DNA of 64,000 nucleotides from assembly GCA_020636475.1 (NCBI GenBank), contig JACJXU010000002.1, positions 273,501 through 337,500 of the forward strand, read 5' to 3'. The translations under genes and the position numbers were made by a program. This document shows, in pieces, positions 18,126 through 26,239 of the stretch. This DNA is from Chitinophagales bacterium. Its GTDB lineage: Bacteria > Bacteroidota > Bacteroidia > Chitinophagales > UBA2359. The notes under the pieces were generated by a model that saw only the letters and a program-made list of their open reading frames with translations, ran no database searches and was not told where the DNA came from. Position 1 is the stretch's first letter. Each line of letters starts with the position of its first letter.

Positions 18126-19187
18126 TTATAATTTAACAATCCAGTCGAATTTATCAGGCTCTAAGCCTTTTTTAATATTGATAAAACGCTGTTTTATGCG
18201 CTGAGAAATACGGCGCGTAGAGGCTTCGGGCAGTTGCATTAAATGACCCTCGTAGCCCAAACTGGCGATAAAAGTAATGGTAGCAGCAGTTCCTGCTCCA
18301 AAGCAGTCTTGCAGTAACCCGTTATCGTGTGCATCAATAATTTCGTGTACCGAAACGGGTCTTTCTTCTACTTTAATACCTTCGTCTCGCAAGAGTTTGA
18401 TGATACTGTCGCGGGTAATACCTTTCAGAATATTGCCGTCTAATTCGGGCGTAATTGCCGTACCATCAATAATAAAAAACACGTTCATCGTACCAATTTC
18501 TTGGATAAAACGATGTTCTTTGGCATCCGTCCACAGTATTTGGTCGTAGCCTTTTTCTTTAGCCAATTTTGCAGGATACAAGGAAGCTGCATAATTGCCC
18601 GCAGCTTTTGCTTCGCCCACTCCCCCTTGGCAGGCACGAGAGTAATGCGTTTCCATATAAACATTTACGTCGCCGCTATAATAAGGACCCACAGGACAAG
18701 TAAAAATAATAAACTCATACGTTTCGCTGGGACGTACGCCCACCGCCGGGTCGGTAGAAAACATAAACGGACGAATATACAGGGAATAACCTTCTTGGGT
18801 AGGAATCCAATCTTTGTCTAAGGCAAGAAGTTCTTTCAATCCTTCCATAAACAATTCTTCGGGCAATTCGGGCATACACAAGCGTTTTGCCGAGCGATTT
18901 AAGCGGCGAATATTGTCTTGCGGTCTGAAAAGTAATACATTTCCGTCAGGATCTTTTTCCGCTTTCATACCCTCAAATATCGCCTGACCATAGTGTAAAC
19001 TGGCAGTTGCCGGACTCAAAGACAAATTGCCGAAAGGACGTATTTCGGCTGGCTGCCATGCGCCATTGGCATAATTTACAGTAAACATATGGTCGGAAAA
19101 AATTTTTCCAAATGGAAGATTTGAAAAATCAACGCTTGATAAGCGTGAGTTTTGGATAAGGGTACGTTTTAGCGTGAAATCAATCAT
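18126..19187 (-). CDS. ilvE: Branched-chain amino acid aminotransferase
   Basis: A 353-residue fold-type IV PLP enzyme that makes leucine, isoleucine and valine from their keto acids or degrades them. The PLP-binding lysine is Lys194 in GEAKAAGNYAASLYPAKLA. Other family marks are LHYGQAIFEGMKA and FGAGTAATITFIASLG. The length and the N-terminal extension fit the eukaryote-like BCAT group (BCAT II) common in Bacteroidota. It is monocistronic, with a good promoter about 80 bp upstream. Confidence 0.95.
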   Translation of the reverse strand: MIDFTLKRTLIQNSRLSSVDFSNLPFGKIFSDHMFTVNYANGAWQPAEIRPFGNLSLSPATASLHYGQAIFEGMKAEKDPDGNVLLFRPQDNIRRLNRSAKRLCMPELPEELFMEGLKELLALDKDWIPTQEGYSLYIRPFMFSTDPAVGVRPSETYEFIIFTCPVGPYYSGDVNVYMETHYSRACQGGVGEAKAAGNYAASLYPAKLAKEKGYDQILWTDAKEHRFIQEIGTMNVFFIIDGTAITPELDGNILKGITRDSIIKLLRDEGIKVEERPVSVHEIIDAHDNGLLQDCFGAGTAATITFIASLGYEGHLMQLPEASTRRISQRIKQRFINIKKGLEPDKFDWIVKL

Positions 19188-19266
19188 ATTGTAGTATAAT
19201 TTAGAAGGTGAGTAAAGAAAATTTTTTAATGTACATAACTAATACTTTTATTCTTTTTCTTCCCTG

Positions 19267-19298
19267 CAAAGTTAGTGATTTTTTATATTCAATACAAA
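19267..19298 (-). promoter_or_regulatory. Bacteroidota-type promoter of ilvE
   Basis: On the minus strand, TTTG at 19298-19295, a 20-base spacer and TAACTTTG at 19274-19267. The spacing and -7 box are the same as at hmgA. The predicted leader is about 75 bases. Confidence 0.7.
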
Positions 19299-19468
19299 TG
19301 TTTTGTAAGACTTAAAGAGTAATATTTTTTACTATTTGGGAATAAAATACTGTCAAATTGTCATTTTTTTTGCTTTGGAACAGCTTTTGACTTACTTATT
19401 ATACCGCAAGTATTAACACTTGTACAGTTTTTTAATGACAAAATTTCTTAATTTTAAATAACAGACTT

Positions 19469-21283
19469 ATGAACAAAGGAACTATCAATGTCCAATCGGA
19501 TAATATTTTTCCCATTATTAAAAAGTTTTTGTACTCCGAACACGATATTTTTCTCCGAGAATTGGTATCTAATGCGGTGGACGCTACGCAAAAATTGAAA
19601 ACTTTGGTACAAAAAGGAGAACTAACGGAAGAGATAAAATTTGAAGATTTGGCAGTAGAAGTAGTGATTGATAAAGAAAACAAACAACTGCGCATTAGCG
19701 ACCAAGGCGTGGGTATGACGGCAGAAGAAGTAGAACGCTATATCAACCAGATTGCTTTTTCCGGTGCGCGCGAATTTTTGGAAAAATACAAAGACGATGC
19801 CGCTACCATTATCGGGCACTTTGGTTTGGGTTTTTACTCCGCTTTTATGGTCGCCGATTTGGTGGAAATTCAAACTAAATCTTGGCAAGAAGACGCGCTG
19901 CCCGTACACTGGAAATGTGCCGGAAATCCCGAATACGAAATGCAAACCGGAACACGCAGCACGCGCGGAACAGATATTATTTTGCACCTCAACGAAGACT
20001 CGCAAGAATTTCTCGACCCCGTTCACATCAAAAACTTATTGCAAAAATACTGTAAGTTTTTGCCCGTAACCATTCGTTTTGAAGATAAAACCATCAACAA
20101 CACACAGCCGGCTTGGACCAAAAAGCCCAGCGAGCTTACAGACGAAGATTATAAAAACTTTTATAAAGAACTGTATCCCAATAGTTTAGATGAACCTTTG
20201 TTCTGGATTCACCTCAATGTGGACTTTCCTTTCAAACTTACCGGAATTTTGTATTTCCCTAAGTTTCGGAATAATTTTGAGGTGAAAAAAGATAAAATTG
20301 GTTTGTATTGCAACCAAGTTTTTGTAACCGACAATGTAGAAAACATTGTTCCCGACTACCTTACTTTGTTACACGGCGTGATAGATTCGCCGGACATTCC
20401 GCTCAATGTGTCACGCTCTTATTTGCAAGGCGACCGCCGCGTAAAGCAAATTAGTGAGCATATCAGCAAAAAAGTAGCCGCGAAATTGGAAGAAATTTTC
20501 AAAAACAAACGCGAAGAGTTTGAACAAAAATGGGATTACTTAGCCGTTTTTGTAAAATATGGCATGCTCAGTGATGAAAAATTTGCCGAAAAGGCTAAAA
20601 AATTTGCCTTACTTGAAAACATTGCCGACAAATATTTTACCATAGAAGAATACACTGAACACATAAAAGCTGCGCAAACCGACAAAAATGGCAAAGTTGT
20701 GGCACTTTACACCAGCAATCGTTCTGAGCAAGATGCCTACATTCAGGCGGCTACCGAAAAAGACTATGATGTGCTGTTGATGGAAAATGTGATAGACACA
20801 CACTTTGTGGCGTACTTAGACCAAAGCGATGACAATTTGGTACTGAAACGCGTAGATGCCGACATTGTGGAGCAACTGATAGAAAAAGACGAAACGCCCG
20901 AGACAATTCTCAATGAAGCGCAGCAAAATATAGTAAAAGATGTTTTTGGCAAATTGCTAGGTGAAAACACAATGGCGCAAGTAGAAATAAAAGCCATGTT
21001 GCCCACCGCTTCGCCCATTATCATTGTAAAACCCGAGTTTATGCGCCGTATGCGAGATATGTCTATGTACAACGGCACCGACCCGCAGTTTATGATGCCC
21101 GAAACTTACCAAGTGGTGGTGAATGGCAATCATCCGCTTATTAATAAAATGTTGCTACAAGACGACACCAAACAACGCGACATAGCACAGCAACTCTACG
21201 ATTTGGCATTGCTACAACAAAATATGCTGAAAGGAACTGCTTTAACCAATTTTATAAAAAGAAGTGTTGGTTTGGTAGGGTAA
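19469..21283 (+). CDS. htpG: Molecular chaperone HtpG (Hsp90)
   Basis: A 604-residue Hsp90. The N-terminal GHKL ATPase domain is clear (FLRELVSNAVDATQKL, ISDQGVGMTAEEVERYINQI, GHFGLGFYSAFMVAD), the middle domain contains PLNVSRSYLQGDR, and a shortened C-terminal dimerisation domain ends ALTNFIKRSVGLVG. It assists folding and stress recovery in the cytoplasm. The length is close to the usual 610-630. It is divergent from ilvE with about 280 bp between them; no heat-shock element is obvious to me. Confidence 0.97.
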   Translation: MNKGTINVQSDNIFPIIKKFLYSEHDIFLRELVSNAVDATQKLKTLVQKGELTEEIKFEDLAVEVVIDKENKQLRISDQGVGMTAEEVERYINQIAFSGAREFLEKYKDDAATIIGHFGLGFYSAFMVADLVEIQTKSWQEDALPVHWKCAGNPEYEMQTGTRSTRGTDIILHLNEDSQEFLDPVHIKNLLQKYCKFLPVTIRFEDKTINNTQPAWTKKPSELTDEDYKNFYKELYPNSLDEPLFWIHLNVDFPFKLTGILYFPKFRNNFEVKKDKIGLYCNQVFVTDNVENIVPDYLTLLHGVIDSPDIPLNVSRSYLQGDRRVKQISEHISKKVAAKLEEIFKNKREEFEQKWDYLAVFVKYGMLSDEKFAEKAKKFALLENIADKYFTIEEYTEHIKAAQTDKNGKVVALYTSNRSEQDAYIQAATEKDYDVLLMENVIDTHFVAYLDQSDDNLVLKRVDADIVEQLIEKDETPETILNEAQQNIVKDVFGKLLGENTMAQVEIKAMLPTASPIIIVKPEFMRRMRDMSMYNGTDPQFMMPETYQVVVNGNHPLINKMLLQDDTKQRDIAQQLYDLALLQQNMLKGTALTNFIKRSVGLVG

Positions 21284-21382
21284 AATGCCTTTAAGTGTCC
21301 AATCTACTGCAAACTTTGTTTTGTTGAAACAAATGTTACTTTTTACACTTTTAGGTGCCAAATTGTTTTATCTTTAATAGAT

Positions 21383-21425
21383 TGGTGGCGGTCGAGTAGG
21401 GCAGAAGCCCTTTTGGCTGCCACCA
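21383..21425. terminator. Hairpin between htpG and the lipoprotein set
   Basis: GGTGGCGG at the left pairs with CTGCCACC at the right, and an inner GGGC/GCCC hairpin lies between. It is in the convergent gap after htpG. There is no long T-run directly after the stem on either strand, so it could be a weak terminator, a Rho-linked site or another RNA structure. Confidence 0.45.
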
Positions 21426-21442
21426 TATCCATTAGTTAAAAA

Positions 21443-21931
21443 TTATCTTTTCTCCATTTCCCAACGGTGTATAAATTTGTCAATAATTCCATCGGGAGGA
21501 AAAATTTCCACCTGCCAAGTTTGTTGGGTAGGTGTGTTGCTCATTACTTCGTAATAATGATACGTGTAGTCTCTGCTATAAAAAATGTTGCCATTGGTAT
21601 CTAAAGTAGTATCTACATGTTCACTACTTATCAGAACTGTGTTAGGCTCGAAAAGCAATAGCCAAGCAAACTGTAGGCTATCGTTTATTGCAAAAGGTTC
21701 GCCAACACCTGTTCCATCTTCATAAAAAGTAATATCGAAAGCAGTGGTTGTTTCGTCAGCGATGGTATCTGCGCGAATTTCGGAGGAAAATTGTGTTACG
21801 TCCCAAGTGCCTACGATGTTATCATATAATTGTTCGTAATCTGTTGCGTCTTGTGGTGAGTCTTTGCAACAACCTATGGCTGAAAATAGAAGTATAAGAG
21901 CTATAAGAATGTGTTTGAAATGTATGTTCAT
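21443..21931 (-). CDS. CCK lipoprotein, lipocalin-like, paralogue 4
   Basis: 162 residues with signal MNIHFKHILIALILLFSAIG and a lipobox ending in a Cys pair (GCCKDS). The mature part begins with a short linker and then IVGTWDVTQFSSEI, an ITFYEDGTGVGE turn and a W-rich C-terminus, the layout of small lipocalin-like beta-barrels. It is the last of four tandem paralogues (gap 6 bp to the next). It is probably exposed on or under the outer membrane. The ligand is unknown. Confidence 0.75.
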   Translation of the reverse strand: MNIHFKHILIALILLFSAIGCCKDSPQDATDYEQLYDNIVGTWDVTQFSSEIRADTIADETTTAFDITFYEDGTGVGEPFAINDSLQFAWLLLFEPNTVLISSEHVDTTLDTNGNIFYSRDYTYHYYEVMSNTPTQQTWQVEIFPPDGIIDKFIHRWEMEKR

Positions 21932-21937
21932 TTGTTT

Positions 21938-22399
21938 TTATTTAGGGCGCATAGCTAAAATGTGGTTGTAATAATCGCCTTCGGGTGTGTTTTCTACATG
22001 CACTTGATATTGCCACACCTGATGCTCATGTTCATTAATCAATACTTCAAAAAAATTTCTTGAACCCCAATAAGTTGTATAAAAAGGAATAGTGCCGTTC
22101 GGTTTGTGGATAATTACTTGCTCCGGCGCATACTGATAGTCCCAAGAAAATATTACTTCTCCTTGAGATGAACTGCTCTGCTCATAACCTGTACCATCGT
22201 CATAGAAAGCCATTTCGGTAGTGTACATAAATTCATCGGTAAGCACATTTTCTTTAAAAATTTGCATTGTACGGTCTATATGCCAAGTACCAATGATATT
22301 GTTTCGTTTTTCTTCATAAACAGAGGCAATATCTTCATTTTTGCAACAACTACTTAGTAAGCCAGTCAATGCAATGAGTAAAATCGAAATTTTTTTCAT
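21938..22399 (-). CDS. CCK lipoprotein, lipocalin-like, paralogue 3
   Basis: 153 residues: signal MKKISILLIALTGLLSSCCK with two adjacent cysteines, then RNNIIGTWHIDRTMQ, MAFYDDGTGYEQSSS and the central FSWDYQYAPEQVIIHKPNG. It shares the order IVGTW / F..DGTG / W.Y...PE.V.I with its three neighbours, so it is a diverged tandem copy. The function is unknown; see the other paralogues. Confidence 0.75.
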   Translation of the reverse strand: MKKISILLIALTGLLSSCCKNEDIASVYEEKRNNIIGTWHIDRTMQIFKENVLTDEFMYTTEMAFYDDGTGYEQSSSSQGEVIFSWDYQYAPEQVIIHKPNGTIPFYTTYWGSRNFFEVLINEHEHQVWQYQVHVENTPEGDYYNHILAMRPK

Positions 22400-22415
22400 A
22401 GTAACTATTTATGTT

Positions 22416-22892
22416 CTATTCAATTCTATCCATTTCCCAAGTGTAATTTACCTCTATGGTATTGGGGTAATCGACAAATGTATTATATTCCGAATAAGAC
22501 CATTTTTGTTTATTGGGTTGGTTTAGTAAAACATCTATGAACTTTCCTGACTGGCTGGCAACACTAAAACTGGTATCGACTGAATTATTAATTTGCAAAA
22601 CTACTACTTCGGGATTTAGTTGGTATAGCCATTGTGTGTTTACCTCTACTATACGCCACAAATATGCTGTACCAGTACCGTCCTCACGAAAAGTGATTTC
22701 GGTATTGCTTGTTTCTGTTTTCGTGCCATCGGCATAGAGATAAATGGCTGTTTCATTTAATTCCCATTTACCAACAATCTGATTTCGCTTTTTTTCAAAC
22801 AATAAAGCATCTTCTAATTCCTCCTCTTTGCAGCAGCTATTTAGGCTGGCAGCAAGAACCGTAATGAGTATAAAAAGAGGTAATTTGTGCAT
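22416..22892 (-). CDS. CCK lipoprotein, lipocalin-like, paralogue 2
   Basis: 158 residues with signal MHKLPLFILITVLAASLNSC and a CCKEEE start of the mature protein. Family landmarks are KRNQIVGKWELNETAIYLYA, ITFREDGTGTAYLW and WLYQLNPEVVVLQINN. The gap to the next copy is 16 bp, so the four are probably read as one message from the upstream T9SS gene. Confidence 0.75.
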   Translation of the reverse strand: MHKLPLFILITVLAASLNSCCKEEELEDALLFEKKRNQIVGKWELNETAIYLYADGTKTETSNTEITFREDGTGTAYLWRIVEVNTQWLYQLNPEVVVLQINNSVDTSFSVASQSGKFIDVLLNQPNKQKWSYSEYNTFVDYPNTIEVNYTWEMDRIE

Positions 22893-22914
22893 AGTGTGTC
22901 ATTTTGATAAAGGA

Positions 22915-23382
22915 TTAATTTTTTCTGTCCATTTTCCAAGTAACCTTAGCATCTAAGGCTTCGGGATAGTTTGCTTGATTTGTTAATGCCCTTGTCCATA
23001 TTTGCCTATCTTGTTCATTTTTGAGTATGGTGTAAATATAGGCAGGAAAAACTGGAAATAGACCGGAAGAAGTGTTGTTTAATATATTTTTTAGGGCTAT
23101 GGATTCCGGATTCAGTTGAAAAACCCAGTCAAAATTTTGTGTAATGGTATAGTACTTAGTAGTACCCGAACCGTCGGCATTAAAGCTTATTTCGTAAAAA
23201 TTGCTTATTTCAATAATGCTGTCTGCTAAAATGTACTCCGACACCTCTACTACATCCCAAGTACCTACAATAGTATTGCGCCTTTCTTCGTAAGTAGGGT
23301 CGATAATGTCGCCTTTGCAACAGGCACCTAAGGTGAAAATAAATGCTGTTAGAAAATAAAATTTCGTTATTCTATGCTTCAT
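22915..23382 (-). CDS. CCK lipoprotein, lipocalin-like, paralogue 1
   Basis: 155 residues with signal peptide and lipobox GACC (mature start CCKGDIID). It contains RRNTIVGTWDVVEVSEYILA, ISFNADGSGTTKYYT and WVFQLNPESIALKN. It starts 7 bp after the stop of the 722-residue T9SS protein, which suggests co-expression and perhaps a shared surface complex. Confidence 0.75.
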   Translation of the reverse strand: MKHRITKFYFLTAFIFTLGACCKGDIIDPTYEERRNTIVGTWDVVEVSEYILADSIIEISNFYEISFNADGSGTTKYYTITQNFDWVFQLNPESIALKNILNNTSSGLFPVFPAYIYTILKNEQDRQIWTRALTNQANYPEALDAKVTWKMDRKN

Positions 23383-23389
23383 CGTGTGC

Positions 23390-25558
23390 TTAATTTTTAA
23401 CTATTTTTTGGGTATTTATCAATAGGTTATTTTGGTAAATATTAACTAAATATAAACCTGCTGCCAAGTTAATGGTATTTAGGGTAATTGTATTTTTACC
23501 TATTTCTATGGTTTGCGTTTGTTGTTGCAGTACTTTTTCTCCCGTGCTATTAAGTATTTCTATGATAGTACTCGTATTAGTTTCGGAGACAAATATTATT
23601 TCTATGTTACTGTGGAATGGGTTGGGAGAGATGGTAATTTTATTTTGTGTTTCTTCTAAATTATAAGGCTGGGTATTAAAATGTGCGAACAGGTCTTTTT
23701 TATACTGTAGCGTTGGTAAGTTTAGATTGTTAGATGACTTTTCATTTTTTTCGGATTGTATTCCACAATAAATACACTCACTTGATATTAGTAAACTAGG
23801 CAAACACCATACATTTTCTACACAGGTGGTTGAACACGATAAATCTAAGTCGTAAGTTACTGTAGAGCAGTATGCTTGAGAACCTGCATAATAATAATTA
23901 TTTCCTCCAATATTGCAGGCTTGATCATAACAAACATATCCACCATTACAACCACTATAGGGCTGATAAAAGGTGCCGGAAACTATTTGTCCTGAACCTA
24001 GATAAACCTCGTTCCCATCTTGGCAAACTCCATAGGCATTGCAATACTCATCGGCATAAACGTCGTACCAGCCTAAATCGAAGGTTAGCGAACCGCCTGA
24101 TAAGGGGCAATACAATGTTAGTATGTTACATTTCAAGGAAGAAGTATAGTTTGCATAATCTGTATATTCCTCTCCATTACATTTAATAATTCGCTGGCAG
24201 GGGGTGGTTGATACAGTAATTTCGCTTGGATTAATGCCCACCTCAAAACAAGTGTAATCTGCTCTACAACCATATTTATCTTTTATACTTACACAATAAG
24301 TGCCGGGGCTCAGATTGTCAATAAATAAGCCCGTTAAGTCACCAGTCCAAATAGCCTCGTAAGGCGGCGTACCGCCGGATACTTCTAAACTAATATTGCC
24401 CACGGACAAATACTGGCAGGTATTTTCTACGGTGGCAGTTATTTTTATTTCGTCACACTTCACTATTTGGGTACAAGCTGTTGCTTCGGAGCAGCCATCG
24501 AATACTTTTACGCAATATGTGCCAATTGCCAGATTATAGATAGACCCTTGCGTAGAGGTAAAGCCATTGGGACCTGTCCATTCGTAATACAAAGTACCTG
24601 CTCCCCCTTCTATGTCCAAGGTTATACTTTGTCCGGAGGAATGTGGTATTGCCGTAACACTAAGCGGTTCTATATTTTCTTGCTCCGACTCAGCCGATGC
24701 ACAACATTTTATAGGGAACGATTTTGTTACTTTACATTCGCCCCAAACCACTTGCACCGTATAAGTTTTATTTGGGCATAAGTCGGTTATTTTTTCCTTG
24801 TGAATTTCATCGGTATTAGGAATATTCTGCCATGTAATTTCCGCTCCGTAAGGCACCTCTATGGTAATGCTTCCGGTACAGTTTCCTTTGCAAATGGGTA
24901 CATTCTCTATTTCTTTCACCTTTATTTGTAGGTCTTTATCTTCATTTTTCACCACAAAACAGCTTTTATAACTACACTCAGCCTTGTCGGTAATGGTAAC
25001 GCAATACGTGCCGGGCGTAAGGTTAAGTCTTTCGGGTCCTTGTGGTGCATATGGTTTAAGGTCGTCCCATTTGTAGCTAACATAAGGGTCAATTTGGTTG
25101 TTGCAAACTAAGTCGGCTTCTATGTAACCACCTTGCCCGCACTTGGCAGGCTTCACTTCGCCTACCACTTTGCAATCTTTGCTACAAATGCAGTTTATAC
25201 TATACGATTCCGTAGCTACTCCACAAAGGTCGTCCGTTACGGTTACGGTATAGATGCCGTCCATTGCGTTGGCTACATCTTCGCCATCGTTGTTGCCTTG
25301 TATCTGATAGGCTTGCTGAACAGGAACGGTAATGTTATATACGGGTGGGGCATTGAAAGTGCGTGTCCATTCTACATCGTAGGGCGGGTAGCCACCGTTT
25401 ATATGGAGGTCTATTTTGCCATCTATACAATGCCCTTGCTTAGTAGGCAATGTAATATTGACGGTAAGTGCGTCTGTTTGTGCATACAGCCAAGCACTTG
25501 CCATAAGCCAGCAGGCTAAGATAATGGAAATTCTATATGGGTGGGGTTTATTTTTCAT
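23390..25558 (-). CDS. T9SS type A sorting-domain protein with SprB-like repeats
   Basis: 722 residues. A signal peptide (ISIILACWLMASAWLYAQ) is followed by at least five Cys-rich Ig-like repeats of the SprB kind. Each is about 80 residues with a GTYCV(T/S)I-type core (LTPGTYCVTITDKAECSYKS, LAIGTYCVKVFDGCSEA, LSPGTYCVSIKDKYGC). The C-terminal 80 residues are a type A sorting domain (ITISPNPFHSNIEI, AAGLYLVNIYQNNLL), so export through the outer membrane by the Por/T9SS machine is expected. Such repeats occur in gliding adhesins and large surface proteins. It heads the lipoprotein array. Confidence 0.9.
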   Translation of the reverse strand: MKNKPHPYRISIILACWLMASAWLYAQTDALTVNITLPTKQGHCIDGKIDLHINGGYPPYDVEWTRTFNAPPVYNITVPVQQAYQIQGNNDGEDVANAMDGIYTVTVTDDLCGVATESYSINCICSKDCKVVGEVKPAKCGQGGYIEADLVCNNQIDPYVSYKWDDLKPYAPQGPERLNLTPGTYCVTITDKAECSYKSCFVVKNEDKDLQIKVKEIENVPICKGNCTGSITIEVPYGAEITWQNIPNTDEIHKEKITDLCPNKTYTVQVVWGECKVTKSFPIKCCASAESEQENIEPLSVTAIPHSSGQSITLDIEGGAGTLYYEWTGPNGFTSTQGSIYNLAIGTYCVKVFDGCSEATACTQIVKCDEIKITATVENTCQYLSVGNISLEVSGGTPPYEAIWTGDLTGLFIDNLSPGTYCVSIKDKYGCRADYTCFEVGINPSEITVSTTPCQRIIKCNGEEYTDYANYTSSLKCNILTLYCPLSGGSLTFDLGWYDVYADEYCNAYGVCQDGNEVYLGSGQIVSGTFYQPYSGCNGGYVCYDQACNIGGNNYYYAGSQAYCSTVTYDLDLSCSTTCVENVWCLPSLLISSECIYCGIQSEKNEKSSNNLNLPTLQYKKDLFAHFNTQPYNLEETQNKITISPNPFHSNIEIIFVSETNTSTIIEILNSTGEKVLQQQTQTIEIGKNTITLNTINLAAGLYLVNIYQNNLLINTQKIVKN

Positions 25559-25597
25559 TGGGGTATGAGTTTTTAGAGATAATAAACAACAAAGAAT

Positions 25598-26116
25598 TTA
25601 TCGGTAAAGAAAAGGTTGCACTTCAGGAAATACTTTCTTCAATTCTGGAAAAATCTCTTTTAACAAAATATAGTTTGCGTTCTCACAATCAACTTCTTTA
25701 TGTGTGTATTTTGTGTCTAAAACTTGACTATTTTCGTACACTATTTTGCTGATAAGAGTAGTTTTGAGCTTATTGTTCAGTAAAAGAAAACTACAGTCGT
25801 TCAAGTAATTGGAATGGGCAAAATACTGTACCACCGTATTTTGGAGGTTTTTATTTTCGTAAATTACTTTGTAAATAGGTAAAAAATCCATACTCTCCCA
25901 AGGTCTTTTATCACTTTCTGTCTGGAGCTTTTGATAAGGGATTTGGTCCAAAATTTCAGGAATACACAGGTTTTCTTCCATCAATTCTTTTACTAATTCC
26001 CCAGTAATACTATTTGAAATTAGACGGCTCTCAATATAGTTGCGCAAGGTATTTCCACAAGAATCTTGGGTAAAACTTTCTACAATATTAGCCACAAAAA
26101 ACATAATCACTTTCAT
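25598..26116 (-). CDS. Hypothetical protein, probable C-terminal part of a frameshifted lipoprotein
   Basis: A 172-residue frame with no domain I recognise; it contains two cysteine-bearing stretches (TQDSCGNTLRNYIESRL, ENLCIPEIL) and is rich in Ile, Leu and Asn. Its own N-terminus MKVIMFFVANIVESFTQ is not a good signal peptide. Just upstream, in another frame (26088-26237), lies a proper lipoprotein signal that runs into this region and stops after 49 codons. I suspect that one missing or extra base near 26090-26125 separates two parts of one gene. It is upstream of and co-directional with the T9SS gene (39 bp gap). Confidence 0.55.
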   Translation of the reverse strand: MKVIMFFVANIVESFTQDSCGNTLRNYIESRLISNSITGELVKELMEENLCIPEILDQIPYQKLQTESDKRPWESMDFLPIYKVIYENKNLQNTVVQYFAHSNYLNDCSFLLLNNKLKTTLISKIVYENSQVLDTKYTHKEVDCENANYILLKEIFPELKKVFPEVQPFLYR

Positions 26117-26237
26117 TTAAGGTGTCTCTGTAATACCGAGAAAAGTTGTTTAATATACTGTCAATATAACTGTTATCTTGTTGGGCATTGCAATTAATTA
26201 ATAACAATATTGTAATTATATATAAAATATATTTCAT
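26088..26237 (-). pseudogene. Displaced lipoprotein signal of the following ORF
   Basis: An ATG at 26237 begins MKYILYIITILLLINCNAQQ, an almost ideal lipoprotein signal with lipobox LINC, then DNSYIDSILNNFSRYYRDTL and a stop at 26088-26090. It overlaps the start of the 25598-26116 frame by 29 bases in a different phase. A single-base shift would join both into a lipoprotein of about 210 residues. The cause could be true decay or an assembly error. Confidence 0.5.
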
Positions 26238-26239
26238 AA

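Noticed and set aside
21383..21425. Possible riboswitch or small RNA in the gap after htpG
   Set aside because: Only simple hairpins are seen; no known aptamer core could be matched.
21443..23382. The tandem lipoproteins as a CRISPR-like or DNA-level repeat array
   Set aside because: The similarity is at the protein level only; the DNA has diverged and the spacing follows gene length.
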